From: a virus
Strand: one strand, 5' to 3'
IMG/VR virus record: IMGVR_UViG_3300043395_000565
Span: 1-28,118 of that record
Length of the DNA: 28,118 nucleotides
Position numbers and translations under genes: made by a program
The notes under the pieces: generated by a model
Database searches by the model: none
Seen by the model: only the letters and a program-made list of their open reading frames with translations
What the model was told of the DNA's origin: nothing
In this document: positions 15,494 to 21,453 of the stretch, piece after piece
Layout: each line of letters starts with the position of its first letter
How positions within the stretch are numbered: the first letter of the stretch is position 1

Positions 15494-17404
15494 CTACCGG
15501 ATAGGGCAAGCACCAGTTGCACACTCATCTTCTAGGCCAATGTTAGCCTCGTCAATCTGAGTGATGAGCTTAGTGGCTTTCACCATATTGTCATATTCCT
15601 CTTTCGTAATTTCCTCCAGAGGCGCTTGCTTGAAACCATGCTCACTATGTAACAAAAACGACAAGCTCTTGTGATTGTTCTTGTAATGTTTCTTGAGATA
15701 TTTCTTAATATCATTAAGCTCTTCCTTCCTGTAGTAGACGGTGCAGCTTACGCTGTTATCACTCCACACTTCTTGAAGCCACTTCACCACCTCTAGCTGG
15801 TCAATGGCTGTCATATCCTTAGCAAGCTTAGCTGTCTCAGGGTGGCTAAATGGGAAACTAACAACAACAGTTGAGTGGTCTTCTGTCCCATCAAAGTTTT
15901 GCTGATATTCCACATGGTAGCCATGATCTTTACAAACCTGCACCAATGAATGGTTGCTTGCAATGCGAATACGCCGAATCATATAACGAGCATAAGCAGG
16001 GTGAGCACCAGGGGTGACACCAGGAAGCAAGCTAAGTGTACCAGAGGGCTTCACTGTTGTCAGCTTAATGCTCTCAGGAAAGCCATGCTGTGCAGAATAG
16101 CTCTTGTCATATTCCCGTAGCTGTTCATACACATCCTTGAGCCAACTCTTCTGTTCCTCTGTTGCTTGCAGCACACCAGTTACACCAATGCCCATCCTCA
16201 TATTCTTGTTAACAATGGCTTCTGTGCTCTTGAGGTGACATTTCAAAGCAAGGCTGTGCTTGTTAATACGATAGAGAAGCCTAGCCACATCAAGCATCTC
16301 TTCCTTGCTCTTGATGTTAGGCAGGAATATTTCAGCAAGGCAGCAGGTTTCCTTATCAGCTAGGCTCTGTTCTGCACAGGGGTTATATCCTTGTACTTCC
16401 GGGTCTGGGTAGTTGGTGTCTCCCAAACGCCCCACCTTTCGAGACAGCTTAAGGTTGATGAGGCCATACGGCTCTCCCTTACCCTCATATCCATCCCAGA
16501 AGAACTCATGCAAATCTCCAATGTCATTACAAACCACGCTGTTGTTGGACATGGCTCTCCATGAGGGGATATTTCCCAAGTCCCATCGTTTAGCAAGCAA
16601 ATATTCCACATCGTCAGCATCTCCAATGGCAATTTGAGCAGAGCGCCTAACATTGCCAGCAACAACAATGGCTCCAATAATGTTCATCACATCAAGACAA
16701 TCAACAGGGCGCAGCTTCTTGCCTGCTCTCTTCTCCAATATCTCACCAATCTTAGAGATGCCCCACACTAAGTCTTCAGGCCCAGAAGCTACACCACCAA
16801 AGCCCTTGATGGGAGCCCCTTTGGAGCGAATAAGCTTAGTGCTATAGGTGAAGGTTTGTCTGCCGCTTTCGTGAGCAAGGAAGGCTGCTTTAAGCGTTTT
16901 ACCGAGGAGCCTCACCCATCCCTCTCTGCTGTCAGGAACAATGAAGTCGGCGTCATCTGTGTCTGAACGAGTTGGTGTTTTAAACTCAGCATTAACAGGA
17001 GGAAGCTTTTCTACGTTAGTTCGCTGAATGTTATAGCCCACTCCTGAGCCCAGCATCAACAAGTCCATAGCCCAAATGAAAGGCTCAACAGGTTTGTCAA
17101 CAACAGTGAAGGCACAGTTTTGCAGGCTAGACAAACCAAGCTTGTCCACTGTGGGAGTACCTAGCTGCCACAAGAAACGTCCAGCAACTGTCCCCTTTAG
17201 TTCCATCAAGTATTTCTTGAGGCGTTTCTGTTCTCCATACGAGAAGCCACAAGACAGTTGATTGTTTGCAGCATTCACCACTCTATCAATTGTATCCTCA
17301 AATTCTTCTGTCGGACTATTGGGAGAAGTTTCGTCTAAGCGGCGTGAATAGGTGCGCTTATATGTAAGGTAGCCAACAGTGCTCCACGGTGTTTCATAGC
17401 TCAT
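15494..17404 (-). CDS. nrdJ: Class II (adenosylcobalamin-dependent) ribonucleotide reductase
   Basis: 636 residues, shorter than the roughly 740-residue monomeric Lactobacillus enzyme. It reduces ribonucleotides to deoxyribonucleotides with a radical generated from coenzyme B12. Visible signatures are the first redox cysteine in LQNC97AF, the radical/Glu motif NPC343AE345Q (residues 341-346), TVKPSGTLSLLPGVTPGAHP with the conserved PSGT loop, and the C-terminal redox pair C628-x4-C633 (ECATGACPIR). No NrdB-like partner is nearby, as expected for class II. It overlaps the small upstream gene by 11 nt and, with ThyX, forms the dNTP supply module. The host or medium must provide B12. Confidence 0.93.
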   Translation of the reverse strand: MSYETPWSTVGYLTYKRTYSRRLDETSPNSPTEEFEDTIDRVVNAANNQLSCGFSYGEQKRLKKYLMELKGTVAGRFLWQLGTPTVDKLGLSSLQNCAFTVVDKPVEPFIWAMDLLMLGSGVGYNIQRTNVEKLPPVNAEFKTPTRSDTDDADFIVPDSREGWVRLLGKTLKAAFLAHESGRQTFTYSTKLIRSKGAPIKGFGGVASGPEDLVWGISKIGEILEKRAGKKLRPVDCLDVMNIIGAIVVAGNVRRSAQIAIGDADDVEYLLAKRWDLGNIPSWRAMSNNSVVCNDIGDLHEFFWDGYEGKGEPYGLINLKLSRKVGRLGDTNYPDPEVQGYNPCAEQSLADKETCCLAEIFLPNIKSKEEMLDVARLLYRINKHSLALKCHLKSTEAIVNKNMRMGIGVTGVLQATEEQKSWLKDVYEQLREYDKSYSAQHGFPESIKLTTVKPSGTLSLLPGVTPGAHPAYARYMIRRIRIASNHSLVQVCKDHGYHVEYQQNFDGTEDHSTVVVSFPFSHPETAKLAKDMTAIDQLEVVKWLQEVWSDNSVSCTVYYRKEELNDIKKYLKKHYKNNHKSLSFLLHSEHGFKQAPLEEITKEEYDNMVKATKLITQIDEANIGLEDECATGACPIR

Positions 17405-17555
17405 CCAGTTCCCTTTCTAAAAAATCAGCTTTTTCTTCTAGCTTATCCATAAACCTATCGACAAGCTCATCTTCATTAACATCTAACAGTTCTAATATTG
17501 TAACACAGTCTTGTCTTTTTAGCAAGTCAGCTATGTCGATAAGGGTGAGAGCCAT
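17394..17555 (-). CDS. Small acidic helical phage protein
   Basis: 53 residues, found by hand translation: MALTLIDIADLLKRQDCVTI, then LELLDVNEDELVDRFMDKLEE and an acidic end. I recognise similar short proteins (IDIADLL ... VTLLELL ... LVDRF) in many podoviruses, without known function. It starts in a TAATG overlap with the metallophosphoesterase after a near-perfect Shine-Dalgarno (AAGGAGG) and overlaps the RNR start by 11 nt, so it probably also couples RNR translation. Confidence 0.75.
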   Translation of the reverse strand: MALTLIDIADLLKRQDCVTILELLDVNEDELVDRFMDKLEEKADFLERELDEL

Positions 17556-18322
17556 TATGCCTCCTTATACTTCTTCTTCAAATATGTCAGGCTTACAGGC
17601 ATCTCATCAAAGGCTCCATCATCCACCTCGTTGAGCATCCATACACCTGACCATGAGCCGTTGGTTTGTGGGGACAGATAGTCTTCATCATGTTGATAAC
17701 AAATACCAGCAAAGAGCCCTGTCATACGCTTCCCATCTGCTCGTTTAGCAAAGGCAATGCCCCTGTCTTGAACGTGCCCCATAACACAACTCATATGCTT
17801 TTTTGTGAGCAACAGAGTAGGGGAGCTAACTGGTCTCCCCATAACCCCAGAAGTAAAGTAGTGACAATAAGCAACGCCATTGATAACAATAGGCTGTAAA
17901 AAAGGATATGTTTCCCATCCAGTTTCTTTAAGCTTGAAATCATTATATCCAATTAGTCCTTCTAGTTTTCTGTCGCTCTCTATAGCCCGTTCAATGCGCT
18001 CCTCGTGATTGCCAATGAGGAACACCATGCGTGGCTTCCATTGCTTGTGCTTATTCTCCTTCAAGCGTTTCTGTTCTGCCTTGATGGGGGCAAGCAAAGC
18101 TTCCATGCCTGCCTTGCCTGCCTCAATGTCTTCCTTGTAGGTGCGTCCTTCAAAGCTCTTCTTGCCTATGTCATAGATGGACAAGGAGGGCATATCCCAA
18201 TGGTCTCCTAGATGGACAATGACATCTGGCTTCTTCTCTGCTGCATACTTGCCCACCCAAGAGAGGTGTTCAAAGCTGTGCCCCGGTTTACATTGTGTGT
18301 CAGGAATGATGAGGTGCTTCAT
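17555..18322 (-). CDS. Calcineurin-like metallophosphoesterase
   Basis: 255 residues. The metal-binding motifs appear in family order: D8-T-Q10 (Q replaces the usual H of DxH), GD40HWD (39-43), GNHEE (104-108), H154 in CHYF, and GH183V (a GHxH variant). Members hydrolyse phosphomono- or diesters; phage members act on nucleic acids, nucleotides or protein phosphates, and the substrate here cannot be told. The gene is coupled to its neighbours by ATGA upstream and TAATG downstream. The missing His in motif I may alter activity. Confidence 0.85.
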   Translation of the reverse strand: MKHLIIPDTQCKPGHSFEHLSWVGKYAAEKKPDVIVHLGDHWDMPSLSIYDIGKKSFEGRTYKEDIEAGKAGMEALLAPIKAEQKRLKENKHKQWKPRMVFLIGNHEERIERAIESDRKLEGLIGYNDFKLKETGWETYPFLQPIVINGVAYCHYFTSGVMGRPVSSPTLLLTKKHMSCVMGHVQDRGIAFAKRADGKRMTGLFAGICYQHDEDYLSPQTNGSWSGVWMLNEVDDGAFDEMPVSLTYLKKKYKEA

Positions 18323-18510
18323 TTCTCAAACACTCCTTTCTTGTCTAAGATGTTATGCACACCAGCATATGTGCAGCCCTCTAGAAAAGCAGCAAAATGT
18401 TCCAGAACTTCTGTCCACGGAATTCCAGAAGGAAGAACAACTGCTAAATCGTTTTGTATTCCTACCTCTTGGTTGATGCGTGTAAATTTCCACATTATTT
18501 TATTTTCCAT
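18319..18510 (-). CDS. Hypothetical small protein
   Basis: 63 residues with ATG after AAAGGAACAT, just downstream of the tRNA gene. It reads MENKIMWKFTRINQEVGIQN, then a mixed hydrophobic core (LAVVLPSGIPWTEVLEHFAAF) and a charged end. The spacing of IPWTEVLEHFAAFLEGCTY suggests a compact alpha/beta fold. It is coupled by ATGA to the metallophosphoesterase. I do not recognise a family. Confidence 0.65.
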   Translation of the reverse strand: MENKIMWKFTRINQEVGIQNDLAVVLPSGIPWTEVLEHFAAFLEGCTYAGVHNILDKKGVFEK

Positions 18511-18522
18511 ATGTTCCTTTCT

Positions 18523-18599
18523 TGGTATGCCCTAGAGGAATTGAACCTCTGACCTACAGCTTAGAAGGCTGTTGCTCTATCCATCTGAGCTAAGGGCAT
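18523..18599 (-). tRNA. tRNA-Arg (anticodon UCU)
   Basis: 77 nt including an encoded CCA end. The acceptor stem is ATGCCCT/AGGGCAT, the D stem GCTC/GAGC, the anticodon stem ACAGC/GCTGT around loop CTTCTAA (anticodon TCT), the variable loop AGGTC, and the T stem AGAGG/CCTCT around TTCAATT. All stems are fully paired, so it should be functional. It reads AGA codons, which the phage uses often for arginine (for example three AGA and one AGG in the first 17 codons of the gene at 5904). It sits inside the right-arm operon between thyX and a small gene, with palindrome copy 2 just 2 bp before its 5' end. Confidence 0.97.
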
Positions 18600-18601
18600 A
18601 A

Positions 18602-18617
18602 GTTACTAGCTAGTAAC
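18602..18617. repeat. Palindrome GTTACTAGCTAGTAAC, copy 2
   Basis: Perfect copy, identical to copy 1. It contains the thyX stop codon (18610-18612 on the - strand) and lies two bases upstream of the tRNA-Arg 5' end. Confidence 0.9.
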
Positions 18618-19239
18618 CTAGTGCTTCCTTAACACTAGGAAATTGTTCAAGCACTATAGCTTTGCACTTCTCTGCCACTTCTCTATGTTCCTTCTGTGTT
18701 GCCTTGTCACAACGAATGTCAATGTAGTGCAGCCAGCTACGCAGAGTACCGTTCATGTACATGGTGCTTTGTGTTAGTCCCTCTGGTAAGAGCTTTCTTG
18801 CCACCTCTTTAGCAATTCCTTTCTCAAGGGCTTCATCATACCACTTCTCAGCAAGGTCTGCAACTCCCACTTGTGCATACCTCCACCAGTTACGCAGATA
18901 TTCATCATCTGTCTTCAGGCTATTCTGTCTGTTGTCTTTGTCCTGTAGCCTTGCCTCACTAAAGCCATCAATGTTTGTCACCTTTGCATATCGTTGGGAA
19001 AACTCTTGAAAGCTAAAGCTTCTATGTCTCAATATCTGACGAGCAATGTCTCTTGTTGTTTCAATTTCCATACAAACATTCACCATCTCAAATGGGCTCC
19101 AATGCTTATTCCTAATGAGAAAAGCAATAAGCTTAGAGGCTGTCTCTGAGTTGTGTTTATTTGTTGGGTTGCTCACCCTAGCCATCTGAGCAATGAGAGC
19201 CTCTCCATATGGTGTGCTCCATACAAGTTCTACCCTCAA
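18610..19239 (-). CDS. thyX: FAD-dependent thymidylate synthase ThyX
   Basis: 209 residues. It makes dTMP from dUMP with methylenetetrahydrofolate, FAD and NADPH. The ThyX signature RHRxxSxxxxSxR is intact: R71-H-R-S-F-S-F-Q-E-F-S81-Q-R. NKHWSPFEMVN (44-54) and the C-terminal GTLRSWLHYIDIRCD also fit the family. The start is TTG 19239, overlapping the upstream TGA (TTGA) with AAGGAG 8 nt before it. It works with class II RNR to supply dNTPs. Palindrome copy 2 covers its stop codon. Confidence 0.95.
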   Translation of the reverse strand: MRVELVWSTPYGEALIAQMARVSNPTNKHNSETASKLIAFLIRNKHWSPFEMVNVCMEIETTRDIARQILRHRSFSFQEFSQRYAKVTNIDGFSEARLQDKDNRQNSLKTDDEYLRNWWRYAQVGVADLAEKWYDEALEKGIAKEVARKLLPEGLTQSTMYMNGTLRSWLHYIDIRCDKATQKEHREVAEKCKAIVLEQFPSVKEALGY

Positions 19240-19505
19240 GTTACAAACTCCTTTGCAATGAATGGCTCCTCATATTGATCTGCCAATGCCAGCACAACAG
19301 CACGTTTAAGCTTTGCTTCAATTAGCTCTGCGGCTCCCTTGATGCTGGCTGTCTCCCATGAGAAAGCGTGTTTTGTTAAAAACTCAATGGCTTCCTCTAC
19401 ATTTCTAGCCACTACAGCTTGCAGTCCTCCATACTCTGATGTAGGAAATGGAACCCAATAGCTGGTGAGGTAGACATACCATTGTTCCTTTTCTTTCTTA
19501 GCCAT
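19236..19505 (-). CDS. Hypothetical protein next to thyX
   Basis: 89 residues with a charged start (MAKKEKEQWYVYLTSYW), a mixed alpha/beta middle (LQAVVARNVEEAIEFLTKHA) and an Ala-rich helix (IEAKLKRAVVLALADQY). The VVARNVEEAIEFL segment resembles small ferredoxin-like folds, a weak impression. It overlaps the HNH gene by 8 nt and thyX by TTGA; its own final codons carry the thyX ribosome site. Function unknown. Confidence 0.7.
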   Translation of the reverse strand: MAKKEKEQWYVYLTSYWVPFPTSEYGGLQAVVARNVEEAIEFLTKHAFSWETASIKGAAELIEAKLKRAVVLALADQYEEPFIAKEFVT

Positions 19506-19914
19506 TCTTTTTCCTTTCTTCCTTTTCTAGCTGTGTCTTTACAGAATGACATGGCTTGCACAGCACCTGTAAGTTTTCTTTCTCACAGAACATCCTGTTA
19601 ATAAAGATGTCCCATCCTTGGAAACCAACAGACGTATCAACAACAGGCAATATGTGGTCTACTTGTATGTCTTTAGCGACAAAAAGTTTTTTACAATGTG
19701 CACACTTGTAATGATAGGCTAGTTTGTTTGTTGCTTTGTTTGTCTTGCGTCCAATGCAAGCCTCCTTCATTGCTTTAAACTTAGGAGGCCATCTCCTCGT
19801 TGCTGTACGCAATGCTGAGATGATGAAGCTTTTAAACCTAGCCGGTGTCCACTCGCTGTCGTTATAGCTTAAGCGTAATAAGCCATTGGTGTAAGAGGTT
19901 TCCAAACCCTTCAA
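19498..19914 (-). CDS. HNH endonuclease
   Basis: Up to 138 residues. The HNH/zinc module covers residues 71-123: C71AHC74, the catalytic D86-H87 (IQVDHILPVVD), N114 and C119KPC122H. A basic region (RTATRRWPPKFKAMKEA) precedes it, a pattern I know from a conserved phage HNH family placed among replication genes. It nicks or cuts DNA; roles in recombination or host DNA breakdown (as T7 gp3) or in mobility are possible. The start is uncertain: only TTG codons (19914, 19905) are in frame before the conserved part, without a good ribosome site, and homologous-looking sequence begins near EWTPARFKSF. Confidence 0.85.
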   Translation of the reverse strand: MKGLETSYTNGLLRLSYNDSEWTPARFKSFIISALRTATRRWPPKFKAMKEACIGRKTNKATNKLAYHYKCAHCKKLFVAKDIQVDHILPVVDTSVGFQGWDIFINRMFCEKENLQVLCKPCHSVKTQLEKEERKKNG

Positions 19915-20155
19915 CTTCTTTTTCGTTATGATCTGTCTCCCCCATTACAAATTTAATAGCATGAACAAGCTCATGGAAAAATGTAGCCAGCGTTGCCTGA
20001 GAATTCATACCATCTCTGATATTTATTTCATACTTAGCTGGATCACACAAGCCCATGTCTGGTAGGTCTTGTACAATTTTTACACTCCATGTACAGCCTG
20101 CAAGTTGGAAGCTTGTGGGAATTCCCAAAGCTGCTGGTGCTGTCTTCTTAGCCAT
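19862..20155 (-). CDS. HExxH zinc metallopeptidase-like protein
   Basis: 97 residues. FFHELVHAIKFVMGE contains an HExxH zinc site (H61-E-L-V-H65) and the following EKEVEGFGNLLHQ offers a third ligand (E80 or E82), as in ImmA/IrrE- or SprT-like minimal peptidases. The start ATG has GGGAG 6 nt upstream. The first 76 nt overlap the end of the exonuclease gene and the last 53 nt overlap the HNH gene in other frames, so the gene is tightly nested. The substrate is unknown: a repressor or anti-defence target would be conceivable. Confidence 0.75.
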   Translation of the reverse strand: MAKKTAPAALGIPTSFQLAGCTWSVKIVQDLPDMGLCDPAKYEINIRDGMNSQATLATFFHELVHAIKFVMGETDHNEKEVEGFGNLLHQWLITLKL

Positions 20156-20778
20156 AACAATCTCCCATTCTCAAGAGTTCTTTCGTTGCCCAGAGCCTCC
20201 AAGCAAACGGCAAGCATCTCTGGCTCTGTCGTAGCTTTGGCAAGCATCTTCTCTGCTTTTGCTGGCCCCACTCCCTTGATGCCAACAATGTTGTCGCTCC
20301 TGTCTCCCATCAAAATTTGCTTGTAGAAGAAACGAATTCCTTCTGCTTCTGAGACATAGCGTTTTTCTTTCTTCACAAAATTGTAGTGCCATCCTGCCAC
20401 CTGTAAGAAGTCTTTGTCAATTGAAACAATGATGCAATCATCTTTAAGCTCTGTAGCTTTGATGGCAATGCAATCATCTGCTTCCTCTCCATTACTCACT
20501 ATAGCTCCCCATGAGGTTACTAGATAGTTACGCAATAGCTCTAGATGTGCAGGCTTCTCTTGTGTACGGTTGCCTTTGTATGGGGCTGTGACAGCTATCT
20601 CTTTCCGGAAGTTGTCTTTTCCTGTTAGAAAGATTTGCCAGCTATCCAGCCCCAAGTCAACCATCAAGATTTCCTCCAAGAAAGCAGCCATTGTTGTAAT
20701 GGCTGTTCCCTCGGATTCATCCTTACAAGCGAAAGCAATGCGATAGCACATCACATCACCATCGACTAAAGCAATCAT
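20080..20778 (-). CDS. 5'-3' exonuclease (FEN/PIN family, T7 gp6-like)
   Basis: 232 residues. Acidic metal-binding residues are VD6GD8, GEEADD (97-102), SIDKD (119-123) and GDRSDN (158-163), followed by a helix-three-turn-helix IKGVGPAKAEKML (167-179). It would remove RNA primers or resect duplex ends during phage replication and recombination. The last roughly 25 residues are encoded in the overlap with the metallopeptidase gene and are probably not conserved. It is coupled to ssb by ATGA. An imperfect copy of the 16-bp palindrome lies inside the gene at 20516-20531. Confidence 0.92.
   Translation of the reverse strand: MIALVDGDVMCYRIAFACKDESEGTAITTMAAFLEEILMVDLGLDSWQIFLTGKDNFRKEIAVTAPYKGNRTQEKPAHLELLRNYLVTSWGAIVSNGEEADDCIAIKATELKDDCIIVSIDKDFLQVAGWHYNFVKKEKRYVSEAEGIRFFYKQILMGDRSDNIVGIKGVGPAKAEKMLAKATTEPEMLAVCLEALGNERTLENGRLLWLRRQHQQLWEFPQASNLQAVHGV
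20516..20531. repeat. Palindrome copy 3 (imperfect, intragenic)
   Basis: GTTACTAGATAGTTAC, one arm mismatch from the consensus GTTACTA-NN-TAGTAAC. It lies inside the exonuclease gene. Confidence 0.55.
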
Positions 20779-21218
20779 AGAGACACTTCAGCTTCCTCTT
20801 CTTGCTGCACAGGAGGGGCAACAAGCTGCTTAATTTTCAAGCCGGGGTTGGAACTGGAGTGCAGGATGCTAACACCATTGCCATGCAGAGCAGATAGCTT
20901 ATGGCTATAGCTACTGAGGGTGCATTCAGCCATTGTGCCATTCCCAATTTGATCTGGAGAAACTTCATTGCCCTGTCCATCAACAGCCCGAATGACATAG
21001 TTGCTCTTAGCGATGACATACTTGCCCCTTCCATAAGAATCATCTGCCTTCTGTTTCACCTTAATGCCAAGCTCATTGGTTAGACGCTGAACAACAGCAT
21101 CTGACAAATCGCCAATGCAAATCTCATATTTATTGTTAGTCTCGTTGAACTGTCGATTGGGCTCAGCCATGTGTTTAGCCCAGAACAATTTACCAACTAC
21201 TTTAACTTGTGCTTTCAT
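20775..21218 (-). CDS. Single-stranded DNA-binding protein (T7 gp2.5-like)
   Basis: 147 residues. The N-terminal 115 residues have an OB-fold-like strand pattern (KVVGKLFWAKH, YEICIGDLS, GKYVIAKSNYVIRAVDGQGN), and the C-terminus is acidic with a final hydrophobic residue (QQEEEAEVSL). That acidic tail is the hallmark by which SSBs recruit polymerase and helicase. It lies in the replication cluster directly after DNA polymerase and before the exonuclease. The ATG follows AAAGGAAACAA. A putative promoter with a palindromic site at its start point lies just upstream (21238-21290). Confidence 0.8.
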   Translation of the reverse strand: MKAQVKVVGKLFWAKHMAEPNRQFNETNNKYEICIGDLSDAVVQRLTNELGIKVKQKADDSYGRGKYVIAKSNYVIRAVDGQGNEVSPDQIGNGTMAECTLSSYSHKLSALHGNGVSILHSSSNPGLKIKQLVAPPVQQEEEAEVSL

Positions 21219-21237
21219 TTGTTTCCTTTAAAAAAAT

Positions 21238-21253
21238 GTTACTAAATAGTAAC
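21238..21253. repeat. Palindrome GTTACTAAATAGTAAC, copy 4
   Basis: Both 7-bp arms are perfect. It lies in the only gap between the polymerase-side small gene and ssb, at the predicted start point of the putative ssb promoter, so it may act as an operator. Confidence 0.9.
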
Positions 21254-21258
21254 TACTA

Positions 21259-21453
21259 TTAGTGTAGCATATTTCCACCACTGTTGTCAACATCAGAAGA
21301 CAAAACAACAGCAGTTACATATGAAAATAAACTCACTAAAAACTCGGTGTCAAGAAGCTTGTCTAACACCATTGTCACCTTCCCGTCTTTGACGAAAAGA
21401 TAAACGCTTTGGTCACTTGTGTTAATAAGGTTTAGAAGTTTATCCTCCTCCAT
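21259..21453 (-). CDS. Small hypothetical protein downstream of DNA polymerase
   Basis: 64 residues from ATG 21453, chosen because it overlaps the polymerase stop (TAATG) and has GGAAGGA upstream; a longer reading frame upstream would overlap the polymerase by 55 nt without need. The sequence MEEDKLLNLINTSDQSVYLF, then VKDGKVTMVLDKLLDTEFLV, suggests a helix, two strands and a helix. Function unknown. The putative ssb promoter runs through its 3' end. Confidence 0.65.
   Translation of the reverse strand: MEEDKLLNLINTSDQSVYLFVKDGKVTMVLDKLLDTEFLVSLFSYVTAVVLSSDVDNSGGNMLH
21261..21290 (-). promoter_or_regulatory. Putative sigma70 promoter upstream of ssb
   Basis: Reading the - strand: TTGACA (21290-21285), an 18-bp spacer, TACACT (21266-21261). 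The start is expected near 21254, at the edge of palindrome copy 4. The -35 is perfect and the -10 matches four of six. Confidence 0.45.

Noticed and set aside
18523-18599. tRNA gene as a prophage attachment site
   Set aside because: The tRNA is inside a phage operon, is complete with CCA, and no integrase or repeated tRNA fragment is seen in the window.
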